Shown here: one piece after another, positions 43,218-51,541 of the stretch
Numbering within the stretch: the first letter of the stretch is position 1
Layout: every line of letters begins with the position of its first letter
Source: Rouxiella chamberiensis
GTDB lineage: Bacteria > Pseudomonadota > Gammaproteobacteria > Enterobacterales > Enterobacteriaceae
DNA length: 64,000 bases
Direction: 5' to 3'
Assembly (NCBI RefSeq): GCF_026967475.1
Contig: NZ_CP114058.1
Location: 2,852,001 to 2,916,000, forward strand
Notes under the pieces: model-generated
Seen by the model: the letters and a program-made list of their open reading frames with translations, nothing else
What the model was told of the DNA's origin: nothing
Databases searched by the model: none
Made by a program: the position numbers and the translations under genes

Positions 43218-43259
43218 ATTGGTATACGCTAAGATATATACCAATAAACGTATACCAAT
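43218..43259. repeat. Left integrase arm-type sites
   Basis: ATTGGTATACG (43218-43228) and its inverted copy CGTATACCAAT (43249-43259), with a partial copy TATACCAAT at 43237-43245. The same 11-mer occurs at the right end of the island (50623-50633), as expected of recombinase arm-binding sites. Confidence 0.6.
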
Positions 43260-43275
43260 TATGGAAGATCATTGC

Positions 43276-44490
43276 ATGGCGCGGACTACACGCCCCATCA
43301 CCCACACCGAAGTACAAAAAGCTAAAGCCACAGACAAGGACCTCACATTGCATGATGGTGACGGGCTCTTTCTCCTGGTCAAAACAACCGGCAAGAAAAT
43401 TTGGCGTTTTCGCTACCAGGTGCCTAGCACTTCAAAACGCACCATGATTAGCCTCGGCGCTTATCTTGCTCTTTCACTGGCTGATGCCAGAGAAGTGCAT
43501 GCAGAGAAGCTTGCGATGTTAGTCAAAGGAATAGACCCACAAGCAAGAGCTGGCGAAGAAGCTGAGAAGCTCCAGATCGCTCAGGAAAGCATTTTCGTTA
43601 ATGTTGCACGTAAATGGTTCGAGCTGAAACAAAGTCACGTCAGCGCTGACCATGCTAAAGATATCTGGCGTTCTATTGAGAAAGACATCCTGCCCAGTAT
43701 TGAAAATGTTCCTGTTCAGGAGCTGAAAGCACGCGCCTTGATCCAGGTGTTAGAACCAATCAAAGCGCGGGGAGCATTGGAGACGGTCAGAAGGTTAGTG
43801 CAGCGCATCAATGAAATTATGATTTATGCGGTGAATGTTGGACTAATTGAGGCAAATCCAGCTTCAGGTATCGGTAATGCCTTTAAGCGCCCTAAGAAGC
43901 AGCACATGCCAACGATACGCCCTGAAGAACTGCCCAAGCTAATGCGCACTATTTCTATGAGCAACTTGTCGATACCAACCCGTTGCCTGCTTGAGTGGCA
44001 ACTGCTGACCCTCATACGACCAGCAAAAGCATCGGCAACAGCCTGGTCAGAGATCGATATAGACAATAAGCATTGGTGTATTCCGGCTGAACGGATGAAG
44101 GCAAAGCGTGACCATATCGTCCCCTTGTCAGATCAAGCTTTAGAGTTGCTGGAGATTATGCGTCCTATTAGTAGTAATCGTCAGTACGTTTTTCCTAGCC
44201 GCAATGACCCAAAAAAACCGATGAACAGTCAAACAGCGAATGCCGCCTTGAAGCGTATTGGATATGGTGGAAAGTTGGTAGCTCATGGCTTGAGATCTAT
44301 AGCTAGTACTGCTATGAATGAAAAGGGTTTTAACTCTGATGTTATCGAGGCTGCACTTGCTCATAGTGATAAGAATGAGGTCAGAAAAGCCTATAATCGA
44401 ACTACATATTTAACGCAACGAACTGAGTTGATGAGTTGGTGGGGCGACGCGATTTATTCAATTGATTTCTTTAAAAAGGAGGCGAAATGA
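43276..44490 (+). CDS. P4-type tyrosine integrase
   Basis: 404 residues from the ATG at 43276 (GGAAGA upstream). The N-terminal DUF4102 arm-binding domain has THTEVQKAKATDKDLTLHDG and GLFLLVKTTGKKIWRFRY; a central core-binding domain spans about 100-195; the catalytic domain has the first Arg in LLTLIRPAKA, HGLRSIAST (His-x-x-Arg) and the nucleophile Tyr in RKAYNRTTYL. The LIRPAKASATAW segment departs from the usual VRPGE but keeps the Arg. It drives insertion at ssrA. Its stop overlaps the next start (ATGA). Confidence 0.93.
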   Translation: MARTTRPITHTEVQKAKATDKDLTLHDGDGLFLLVKTTGKKIWRFRYQVPSTSKRTMISLGAYLALSLADAREVHAEKLAMLVKGIDPQARAGEEAEKLQIAQESIFVNVARKWFELKQSHVSADHAKDIWRSIEKDILPSIENVPVQELKARALIQVLEPIKARGALETVRRLVQRINEIMIYAVNVGLIEANPASGIGNAFKRPKKQHMPTIRPEELPKLMRTISMSNLSIPTRCLLEWQLLTLIRPAKASATAWSEIDIDNKHWCIPAERMKAKRDHIVPLSDQALELLEIMRPISSNRQYVFPSRNDPKKPMNSQTANAALKRIGYGGKLVAHGLRSIASTAMNEKGFNSDVIEAALAHSDKNEVRKAYNRTTYLTQRTELMSWWGDAIYSIDFFKKEAK

Positions 44491-45734
44491 GTAAATACCA
44501 AAAAATTGATTTAGCATATGATTTTTTAATTGAGAAGGAAAAAGCAGGGGCCACCTTCAAAATGACTGAGCTGTCAGCGGCAAGCACATGGTCACCAAAA
44601 ACTTGCTCAACGCATATATCAAAAAAGCTTAACGCCTATTTTCAAAGAGAAGGTGATGATTATATAACCAATGGCATTCTTTTTTTGAGTAAAAATGACT
44701 TCAGAGCAACACTAAGTCAAATAGCGACACTCTCAAATAATTATTCCAGAAAGGGAATCCTTCTTAACAAAGCCAAAGAATTTGCAGTTCTAGCTGTTTC
44801 AACATATAACAACCCAACTATAAAATTCAAAACTTATGGCTTTATAGTAAACATGAATATAGCTTTCACATCTTTATTTCATGCCATATTTGAAAAAAAT
44901 GGAATTGATTATTTTTATAAGAATGGAATTGGGGATACTGTATTCATTGATGGAGAAGAAAAAGCATGGGAATTAAAGGAGTGCACAGAGAAATACTGGT
45001 TAGGAACAACCTCCCCAATTAAGTCTAATCTTCATTTTTTGATTGGTCTTAGAAATAAAATTGAACATCGTTTCTTACCTGTGATTGACTTGATGTGTAG
45101 TGGAGAATGTCAAGCGGCGTTAACTAATTTTGAAAATATTATTACTAAAGAGTTTGGTGATGAACATGCTTTGCTGGTAAACCTAGCTGTATCCATGCAA
45201 CTTAGCCGGGCATCTACCGAAGCTAAGGTTGAAGCATTAAAACAATTCCAATCACAAAACTATTCCATAGTGAGGGAGTTTATGAATGCCCAACATCATG
45301 AGCTAAACCAAGAAACACTGGAGAGTCAAGAATATCGCATCAAAGCCTTTTTAATTCCTAAAATAGGAAACCATGCCTCCACATCAGATTTATCAATAGA
45401 GTTTGTGAATTTCAGGAAGCTTAGCGCTGAAGAAAAAGAACAATATGAACAAGGAATAACCTTTATCAAGGAAGTAAGGACCCCGTTTATACATAAACCA
45501 TCTGACATCGTATTGAAGATAAAAGACACACACCCATTTTTTAATATGGCACTACACACCAAGTGCTGGAAATTTTTCGAAGCCAGACCGATAGAGGTTA
45601 ACGTTGACTTCAAAGGACCTTATTCTGGATTTGTATTGGGCTTCAATAACTACCTTTACACAAATGATTGGATTGCATATTTAAAAGAACAGCTTAACGA
45701 TGAAGTCGCACTGCGTAATATACGTGCATCTTAA
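44487..45734 (+). CDS. DUF3644 protein with HEPN-type motif
   Basis: 415 residues. Residues 1-65 look like a winged helix (ASTWSPKTCSTHISKKL). Residues about 95-235 are the DUF3644 region: NIAFTSLFHAIFEKNGIDYF, ELKECTEKYW and FLIGLRNKIEHRF. R189-NKIE-H194 fits the R-x4-H catalytic motif of HEPN RNases, a superfamily rich in toxins and defence effectors. The C-terminal half is of unknown fold. It has AAGGAGG inside the integrase gene and starts 4 nt before its stop. It is AT-rich, unlike the core genome. With the kinase gene 9 bp downstream it forms a two-gene unit; a regulated toxic RNase is inferred, not shown. Confidence 0.75.
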   Translation: MSKYQKIDLAYDFLIEKEKAGATFKMTELSAASTWSPKTCSTHISKKLNAYFQREGDDYITNGILFLSKNDFRATLSQIATLSNNYSRKGILLNKAKEFAVLAVSTYNNPTIKFKTYGFIVNMNIAFTSLFHAIFEKNGIDYFYKNGIGDTVFIDGEEKAWELKECTEKYWLGTTSPIKSNLHFLIGLRNKIEHRFLPVIDLMCSGECQAALTNFENIITKEFGDEHALLVNLAVSMQLSRASTEAKVEALKQFQSQNYSIVREFMNAQHHELNQETLESQEYRIKAFLIPKIGNHASTSDLSIEFVNFRKLSAEEKEQYEQGITFIKEVRTPFIHKPSDIVLKIKDTHPFFNMALHTKCWKFFEARPIEVNVDFKGPYSGFVLGFNNYLYTNDWIAYLKEQLNDEVALRNIRAS

Positions 45735-45743
45735 GGATTAATA

Positions 45744-46844
45744 ATGAATAGTTACTTTCGGTTAGATAGAGATTGGGGATTCTTACAGGCTTTAGAGGAA
45801 ATTAATTCTCATTACAGGCCCGGAGGTATGGTTTCTGGAATGGCTAGAAATGTTCAAATACAAAACTGGGGGGTGATAGTTGGTCGAACTCGAGCACTTG
45901 CCGAGGTTGAATTTGCAATATCATCACTGGGATCAAAAAGCAAACTTTGCAAATCAATACAAATCTCAGCCTCATCATTGAATTCAATGATTAGTTTTTT
46001 TGAACGTCTTCCTAATGACATCCATAATCAAGGCATCAAACAGGGAACATCAGTAGCAGGACATTTGTTACTTCGTCAGATTGGAAAGGGAGGAAATGCA
46101 GTGGTATGGAAAACCAGGAATCAAAACAACAAATTTCACATAATGAAAATCGCGAGACGTGCCAAAGGCATATCTTTATCTAGATTCAATGATGAGATCG
46201 CCACATTAAAAAAAATAGCCGCCATCAATGACAATAACATTCATACAATACCCATAACAAGCAACTATTCAAACTTGGATGATGATGGATTAGCTTGGTT
46301 TACCATGCCTGAAGCTATTCCATTAGATAATTATTTAGAGAAACACTCATCAACTCCCCTGAGCATTCTAAAAGGCATGGTTGACATTTGTAAAACAATC
46401 GAAAGACTTCACGCAAACAAAATATTTCACCGTGACATTAAGCCGGACAATATTCTTATTTATCAAAACAAATGGGCTTTAGGTGATTTTGGTATTGCAA
46501 CATTCCCTGATAAACAAAAAGTAACGAAGGAAGGGACTAAGATGGGATCATTGCATTACTATGCGCCGGAAATGCTAAGCAACTCCCCTGAAAACTCTGG
46601 TTCACATGCAGATGTATATAGCTATGCAAAGTCATTATGGGCTCTATTAAGTGGAAATAGATTCCCCATAGCTGGAGAGCTCCGCTTAGACCGCCCCGAA
46701 GCCTTAATATCAACTTACTGTAAGATTGTGAATATTGAGTTATTGGACGAAATAATCTCAGCTTGTACAAGTTATACACCAACGAATCGCCCTTCAATTT
46801 CTGATCTAAAGACTACTATTGAAAAAGTGATTGAGGGTAAGTGA
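45744..46844 (+). CDS. Eukaryotic-like Ser/Thr protein kinase
   Basis: 366 residues. After a ~105-residue N-terminal region without known domain comes a complete kinase: glycine loop IGKGGNAVVW (113-122), catalytic lysine in HIMKIARR (K135), HRDIKPDNIL (229-238), DFG (248-250), APE (274-276) and DVYSYAKSLW (290-299). All catalytic residues are present, so it should be active. AAGGA precedes the ATG, 9 bp after the DUF3644 gene. Lone kinases in satellite islands often act in abortive-infection systems such as Stk2-like or BREX/Pgl-like ones; the partner here suggests control of the HEPN protein. Confidence 0.88.
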   Translation: MNSYFRLDRDWGFLQALEEINSHYRPGGMVSGMARNVQIQNWGVIVGRTRALAEVEFAISSLGSKSKLCKSIQISASSLNSMISFFERLPNDIHNQGIKQGTSVAGHLLLRQIGKGGNAVVWKTRNQNNKFHIMKIARRAKGISLSRFNDEIATLKKIAAINDNNIHTIPITSNYSNLDDDGLAWFTMPEAIPLDNYLEKHSSTPLSILKGMVDICKTIERLHANKIFHRDIKPDNILIYQNKWALGDFGIATFPDKQKVTKEGTKMGSLHYYAPEMLSNSPENSGSHADVYSYAKSLWALLSGNRFPIAGELRLDRPEALISTYCKIVNIELLDEIISACTSYTPTNRPSISDLKTTIEKVIEGK

Positions 46845-47018
46845 TCCCCTCAGCGCGCTCTCGTAGCCCCGCCACGCCTGCCCGCTTTATGGAGCGGTTT
46901 TCATGCATCTGCATGATTAGCTCTTAGCCGCGCCGCTGCTGGCCTTATCTGCCGTTCCGGGGTGCCGGAAACTCATGCGTTTTCATGCAGCATAGACGTG
47001 TACTTACGCAACGGACGT

Positions 47019-47044
47019 AAAAAAGCCCGGCACGGGCCGGGCTT
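47019..47044 (-). terminator. Minus-strand terminator in the P4-like backbone
   Basis: In the minus RNA AAGCCCGGC pairs with GCCGGGCUU around a 4-nt loop and is followed by six U. It lies 23 bp beyond the stop of the minus-strand ORF at 47068, supporting that frame. The preceding 46845-47018 is GC-rich noncoding sequence with TTTTCATGCA repeated twice. Confidence 0.75.
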
Positions 47045-47067
47045 CGGTGAATTTCTGTGTCTGTGGC

Positions 47068-47496
47068 TCAGAAAAGTTTGCGCTTGCGGCGGTCGGTTCT
47101 GGCTCCCCGGAAAGGATGCGCACCGCTGACGCTCAGCACGTCATCACGGAACATCAGCGGCTGGTTTACACCCGTCCATTGCCTGATAAGGCTCATAACA
47201 TATCTGCGGTACAGCGTGTCGGCATCGTTCGCGCCTTCGATAACGCCCGGTGCATGCGTTGAGCCATTCCGTTCAAACTGGCTGTACTTCATCCTGAGCA
47301 GGCTGCTCAGCTCCGCGCCATGAATGATAAAGAAGTCATCAATCAGCGTATCAATGCGCTCATCCGTGATGCCCTTACTCGGGCAACGGTTCTGTATCCG
47401 TTGTGCCGTCTGTGTAATGGTGGCCCGGGCGGGGCAGCCTTCGGGCTGGCCGGTTTCCTTGAAGGCCGGTATTCCTACCCCCGTTCGGGTCACCAC
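47068..47496 (-). CDS. Unidentified minus-strand ORF
   Basis: Up to 142 residues; the start is uncertain (GTG at 47496) and the first ~25 residues are antisense to ash. From about residue 35 it reads like a protein: [51 protein letters not shown], with a basic C-terminus. An intrinsic terminator follows on the same strand. No family recognised. It may be a conserved P4-type accessory gene or the 3' part of a truncated gene. Confidence 0.4.
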   Translation of the reverse strand: MVTRTGVGIPAFKETGQPEGCPARATITQTAQRIQNRCPSKGITDERIDTLIDDFFIIHGAELSSLLRMKYSQFERNGSTHAPGVIEGANDADTLYRRYVMSLIRQWTGVNQPLMFRDDVLSVSGAHPFRGARTDRRKRKLF

Positions 47497-47745
47497 CAGT
47501 GAGCGTAGGAACTCCGGTGGTGGCGATAACCGCTACTTCAGGGAGACTGCCATCATGGCTACCGTCCTTAATTCCCCATGCCCTCAGTTTGTTTTCGTCT
47601 TTGCCGCCGTGCGCCGTAATGAACGCCAGCAGCGTATCCACATGCTCCGCACCGTTGCCGCTGACGAACGCACCGCCCGATTGCCGCTGGCCCGCGATTA
47701 CGTACTGTCCCTTGTCGCCTGCCGGTCCGGGAGGTGCGCGCATGA
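47417..47745 (+). pseudogene. ash: Ash family protein of P4-like elements, frame-broken
   Basis: Starts [18 protein letters not shown] and continues [29 protein letters not shown] and RDYVLSL, the recurring pattern of the phage Ash family found upstream of the alpha primase in P4 satellites. Near 47713 the frame is off by one. In the shifted frame the conserved ending RLPVREVRA precedes TGA at 47743-47745, which overlaps the next ATG (ATGA). About 109 residues when repaired. Function in host interaction is only loosely known. Confidence 0.7.
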
Positions 47746-48584
47746 CTCACGCCACCATTTCCCACGCCGACCTGTTACGCCTTGAGCATCTGCGTAACGC
47801 CGGGCGCTTTATCAGCGACATGACCCTGCTTCAGGAGTGCCACGAGCAACCACCGGCCGCACAGCAGGCGCAGCTGAATTCGCTGATTATCCTGCCCGAC
47901 CAGGAAAAATGGAGCGGCGACGGCGCGGGCATCAAGGCGATTACCGGTGGAGATGCGGTTTCCGTGGACCCGAAGTACCGTGACGCCTATTCAACCCACA
48001 TACCGGCGGTGATTCTGGCGGTGAACAACAACCCGATGCGCTTCACCGATCGCAGCGGAGGCGTGTCGCGCCGCCGGGTGATCCTGCACTTCCCGGAAAT
48101 CATCCCGGCAGGCGAGCGCGATCCGCAGCTGAAGGAAAAAATCAGCGGTGAGCTGGCCGTTATTGTGCGCCAACTGATGCAGCAGTTCAGCCAGCCACAG
48201 CAGGCCCGGTCGCTGCTTCAGTCGCAGCAGAACTCCGACGAGGCGATGCGCATCAAGCGCGACGCGGATCCGATGGTGGACTTCTGCGGCTATCTGTTCA
48301 CGACGCCGGAGCCAAACGCGCTTTACATGGGAAACGCCAGCATCAGACCGCTTCAGCCCAGGCGTTATCTTTATCACGCCTATCTGGCTTATATGGAGGC
48401 CAATGGCTACAAGAATCCGCTGAGCATGAAGATGTTTGGCCTGTCGCTGGAAAGCATCATGCGTGAGTACGGACAGCACTACATGAAACGACGGACAAAG
48501 CTGGGGGTGCAGACCAACCTTGATTTAAGGGAAGAAAGCAGCACCGACTGGCTGCCGAAGTGCGACGGTCCGGCAGCAGCATGA
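47742..48584 (+). pseudogene. Internally deleted P4 alpha primase/helicase (C-terminal part)
   Basis: 280-residue chimera. The first ~40 residues ([20 protein letters not shown] type) come from the small gene that normally follows ash; from IILPDQEKWSGDGAGIKAIT onward it is the C-terminal part of P4 alpha, including AVILAVNNNPMRFTDRSGG and RRRVILHFPEIIP. The primase domain and Walker A are missing, so replication activity should be lost. A reading that starts at 47499 is antisense-like upstream and rejected. A terminator follows the stop. Confidence 0.75.
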
Positions 48585-48611
48585 CTATCAGAACCGGCGA
48601 AGGCCGGTTTT
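48582..48611 (+). repeat. Terminator repeat, left copy
   Basis: 30 bp starting at the alpha stop, including hairpin AACCGGC-GAAG-GCCGGTT and T-run. It matches 49688-49717 at 28 of 30 positions. The two copies flank the EVE-like/HNH gene. Confidence 0.75.
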
Positions 48612-48696
48612 ATTAATAGTAACGCTAAGCAACAATTGACACTTAAGAATAATCTTATTAATTTAATATTAAAATTCATAAAATTAAGGATTTTAA

Positions 48697-49536
48697 GTGA
48701 ATACTTGGGTCATTTATGTAGCTGGAATTTCTAAAAAAAATTACGACATTGGTAAGCAATACGAAACATGGGGAATAAAAAAGCTAGTTAAAAACTCTTT
48801 ATTTATGAATATAAAGGTTGGTGATAATGTTATTTTTATACATAACATTACACGCCCCAAAAATATTTTTCCAGACAAAATCCCTGGATTCCCAAGAGTA
48901 AACCTTAATAATTTTAAAAAATTTGAAGGGGTGGTTAATGAAATCATAATGGCTAAAGTTACTAATAATTATAGCTACAGTAATGAAACGATATGGCCAG
49001 ATGACATATATCCACATAGATTTAACTTCCAAATAAAAGAAACACAAGAAAATGTGCTATTCACTATTGAGGAAGTAGGTGAACCTTTAATTGAATCAGC
49101 TTTATTATCATTCCATTTGAAAGGTGACATTGCTTTAACTCAAGTAGAAGCATCCTCAGTCAGTGCAAAAATTCATATAGTGAATGATTTAAACTACGCC
49201 ATTGAAGGTGGAGCATCATATAAAATTCATAAAAAAATAGAGCGCAATAGAAAAATAGTTGAAAGTAAGAAAGAAGAATTTATCAAAAGGCATGGCAAGC
49301 TATTTTGTGAAATCTGTAACTTCTCATTTGAAGATGTTTATGGAACAGCCCTTAAAAGATCATCTATTGAGTGCCATCACGTTAACCCATTAGCTGAGAA
49401 TGGAAAGAAAGAAACGCGGCTTTCTGATTTAGTTCTACTTTGTCCTAATTGCCATAGGGTTTTGCATCAGCATAATCCATGCTTAGATGTTAAGAAACTA
49501 ATTGAAAGCATGAAAATGATAACTCATGTTAAATGA
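48697..49536 (+). CDS. EVE-like/HNH protein, predicted modification-dependent endonuclease
   Basis: 279 residues from a GTG at 48697 (AAGGA 6 bp upstream). The N-terminal ~145 residues resemble the EVE/PUA-like fold that reads modified bases: MNTWVIYVAGIS, VGDNVIFIHN and WPDDIYPHRFNF. The C-terminal HNH nuclease has C204-x2-C207, the ECHHVNPL motif (H227, H228) and CPNCHRVLH (C249, C252, H257), an McrA-like zinc-bound beta-beta-alpha metal finger. Known EVE-HNH enzymes cut DNA containing modified cytosines, a type IV restriction. It is AT-rich cargo between two terminator copies. Confidence 0.82.
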   Translation: MNTWVIYVAGISKKNYDIGKQYETWGIKKLVKNSLFMNIKVGDNVIFIHNITRPKNIFPDKIPGFPRVNLNNFKKFEGVVNEIIMAKVTNNYSYSNETIWPDDIYPHRFNFQIKETQENVLFTIEEVGEPLIESALLSFHLKGDIALTQVEASSVSAKIHIVNDLNYAIEGGASYKIHKKIERNRKIVESKKEEFIKRHGKLFCEICNFSFEDVYGTALKRSSIECHHVNPLAENGKKETRLSDLVLLCPNCHRVLHQHNPCLDVKKLIESMKMITHVK

Positions 49537-49687
49537 TTAAATTTATTGCCATTAGCAAATTTATAAATTATCGCTTCAGTAACATTTTCTATACGGCAGT
49601 CTGAGATGTATTTAAAAGATGAAGATGAGAGCAAGCCAATTTCAAACTTAGAGTTGGCTGCCAAAGTACAATGATCCCACCTTAAAT

Positions 49688-49717
49688 TGACTATCTGAAC
49701 CGGCGAAAGCCGGTTTT
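49688..49717 (+). repeat. Terminator repeat, right copy
   Basis: TGACTATC then AACCGGC-GAAA-GCCGGTT and T6; partner of 48582-48611. It lies in a 353-bp gap (49537-49889) that otherwise holds AT-rich sequence with no gene. The T-run makes it a working terminator for the plus strand. Confidence 0.75.
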
Positions 49718-49889
49718 TTACGCCTATACTTCATCGATGGTGAATGGTATCCTTCATCCTACATTTACCCATCATCGCTTAATTCTTTGTCTATAATTAA
49801 TAAAAAATAAAAAGTGAACAGTGTGATGGATAAATTCAAAAAAGTTTTTTTCTGTAATATGGGGTATCAATTTCACATTCGGATTATCA

Positions 49890-50585
49890 GTGGACGCCAC
49901 CAAAAATTTCATTCTGCACGGACTTGCAAACTTTGGCCTGAGCGACTTACCAGGTAGACCTTACGATAGTGCGTTTGAACTATTGGCCTCACCACCTGCT
50001 CGAAAGCGCCTCATCATGATGGGACTGAATGGTTCATCAGTAGACGCCCATATGACTAATTACCTATCCGTCATCAATGATTATGAGTTCCCTTATGTTT
50101 CAAATGTCCAGAGTGGAACCGAAGGCGCATGGGGAATAACTCATCTGGCTAAACGATTGCAGCAGATTCCGGCTCAGCTTGATTATAACTGGCAAGATGT
50201 CGTTTATACGAATGCCTTAATGATGTGCTCTGTAAACGCTGCATCATTGAAAAATGAAGCGTTCAAACTCAATCAAACACTCGAAGATCTGGTAAAAAAT
50301 TCGATGGGCTTCTTTGAGAACGTAACACTCCCTCTATGCAATCCAGATATGATTATCGCTTACAGTAATGGGCTATCTTCACTTTCCGCAGCAAGCCTTT
50401 TGTTTAAACATTTCGGGGATAAAAACACACTGAAATATTCGCATCCAAAAGGCTATTACACTACGTTCGCCTTTCTGGCTAAGTTCAAAGATCGTAGCAT
50501 CCCGGTAATCTGCATTCGGCACATGTCGAGGTTTAAACCCCAACAGGATTACATCAAAACAGCGATTTCTTTAATGGAGCATTGA
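49890..50585 (+). CDS. Unrecognised island protein, weak uracil-DNA-glycosylase-like pattern
   Basis: 231 residues from a GTG at 49890. No family is recognised with confidence. The order of short motifs recalls the UDG superfamily: LIMMGLNGSS (41-50, like motif GLNP), DVVYTNALMMCS (103-114, like the TN-x-V-K strand), NPDMIIAYSNG (151-161) and HPKG (185-188, like the HPS loop). If so it could act on modified DNA, but this is a guess from pattern order only. It is the last gene before attR. Confidence 0.5.
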   Translation: MDATKNFILHGLANFGLSDLPGRPYDSAFELLASPPARKRLIMMGLNGSSVDAHMTNYLSVINDYEFPYVSNVQSGTEGAWGITHLAKRLQQIPAQLDYNWQDVVYTNALMMCSVNAASLKNEAFKLNQTLEDLVKNSMGFFENVTLPLCNPDMIIAYSNGLSSLSAASLLFKHFGDKNTLKYSHPKGYYTTFAFLAKFKDRSIPVICIRHMSRFKPQQDYIKTAISLMEH

Positions 50586-50622
50586 GGCAAATTCAAAAGT
50601 CGTTTTGCTAACGTTTTCTAAG

Positions 50623-50646
50623 ATTGGTATACGCTTAGGTATACCT
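50623..50646. repeat. Right integrase arm-type site
   Basis: ATTGGTATACG (50623-50633), identical to the left-end 11-mer, followed by palindrome AGGTATACCT (50637-50646), 60 bp from attR. Confidence 0.55.
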
Positions 50647-50706
50647 GCAAAACCACAATTAGATAAAAACTATAAAATATAATAAGTTACATAGCTAAAC
50701 CAGACT

Positions 50707-50803
50707 CCCCCAGCTCCACCAAATAAGTTTTCGGCTATTACCAGATAAGGCCTTAAACGCAGAAGAAGCCCGCATCCCCAAAGGTTGCGGGCTTTTTTGT
50801 GTC
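50707..50803. repeat. attR: 97-bp direct repeat with displaced ssrA 3' end
   Basis: Perfect copy of 43083-43179, holding the original ssrA acceptor-stem end and terminator displaced by the insertion. Confidence 0.95.
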
Positions 50804-51541
50804 CCTAATAGTGCAAAAACGATACGGGTTTGATTTTTTGCCTGAACTTTGGGAAACAAGAACTTATGAATTCCTAATGACATTACATCAGGTGTAAAAT
50901 CGTAGCCCCTTTTCGTGGAAGTGGCGGCAAAATGGCGACAGAGAAAGTGCGCCGTTTCAGACATACCCCCTCCTGTTCAAAATATACGCTTATCTGTCTC
51001 AAGCATTTTGGCTTTATTACAGGCTGGCGGCTTGGGCTTTCAAGGATATTAAGGTGTTAGCGTCCGAATAGAGGTATTGATTATCCGCCCAAACATCAAT
51101 AATCACCACGCAGGGACAAGGCTATAAGAGCATAGGCACAACACTTTTTGAGTGCGTGACCACTTGTCCAGTGCCCAGTGAATTTGAACTAATCTTTTAA
51201 CAAGTTTCAGCATCAAACAAATTTCGTAAATTATAAAACGAATAAGTCAAAACCTGACTCGATACGCTCGGCCAAAAAAATCCCCGCTATTTACCGAATA
51301 TGCCTTTATCGTAGAAAAATCCCGCTTCGCCCAAAATAACAGGCTTGTTCGTTTGGTCGGTTTTAACTTATTGATCTTGCACGCCTAACAAACCTGCGCG
51401 CCTTCAAATTACTGAGCAAAATATCGACTCTAGGATTGTTTCACCGCGTCATCCCCGTTAGCGTAACAGCTTATTTAATCATCTATATCAATAACATAGA
51501 TAGATTATATATTTCCTTCCTCCTATATAGGTTCAATCAAT
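50804..51541. other. Gene-poor stretch beyond attR
   Basis: 738 bp without a convincing gene. A minus-strand ORF (50695-50964) is mostly antisense to the att repeat. The mixture of short open stretches and AT-rich sequence resembles decayed mobile DNA from an earlier insertion at ssrA. No operator or RNA recognised. Confidence 0.4.

Larger units (their letters stand above)
43083..50803. mobile_element. P4-type satellite island integrated in ssrA
   Basis: A 7.6-kb element between perfect 97-bp direct repeats (43083-43179 and 50707-50803) that contain the last 15 bases of ssrA and its terminator. It holds a P4-type integrase, a DUF3644/kinase pair, an ash gene, a C-terminal fragment of the alpha primase, an EVE-like/HNH protein and an unknown ORF. 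Base composition alternates between AT-rich cargo and GC-rich P4 backbone, unlike the flanking core. Helper-dependent packaging genes (psu, delta, sid) are not seen, so it is probably a decayed satellite. Confidence 0.92.

Noticed and set aside
47499..47741. N-terminal extension of the alpha-fragment frame
   Set aside because: The segment overlaps ash in another frame and is serine/proline-rich; the ATG at 47742 coupled to the ash stop is a better start.
50695..50964. Minus-strand ORF of 89 codons at attR
   Set aside because: Its C-terminal half is the antisense of the 97-bp att repeat and ssrA terminator; a similar shadow exists at 43008-43244.
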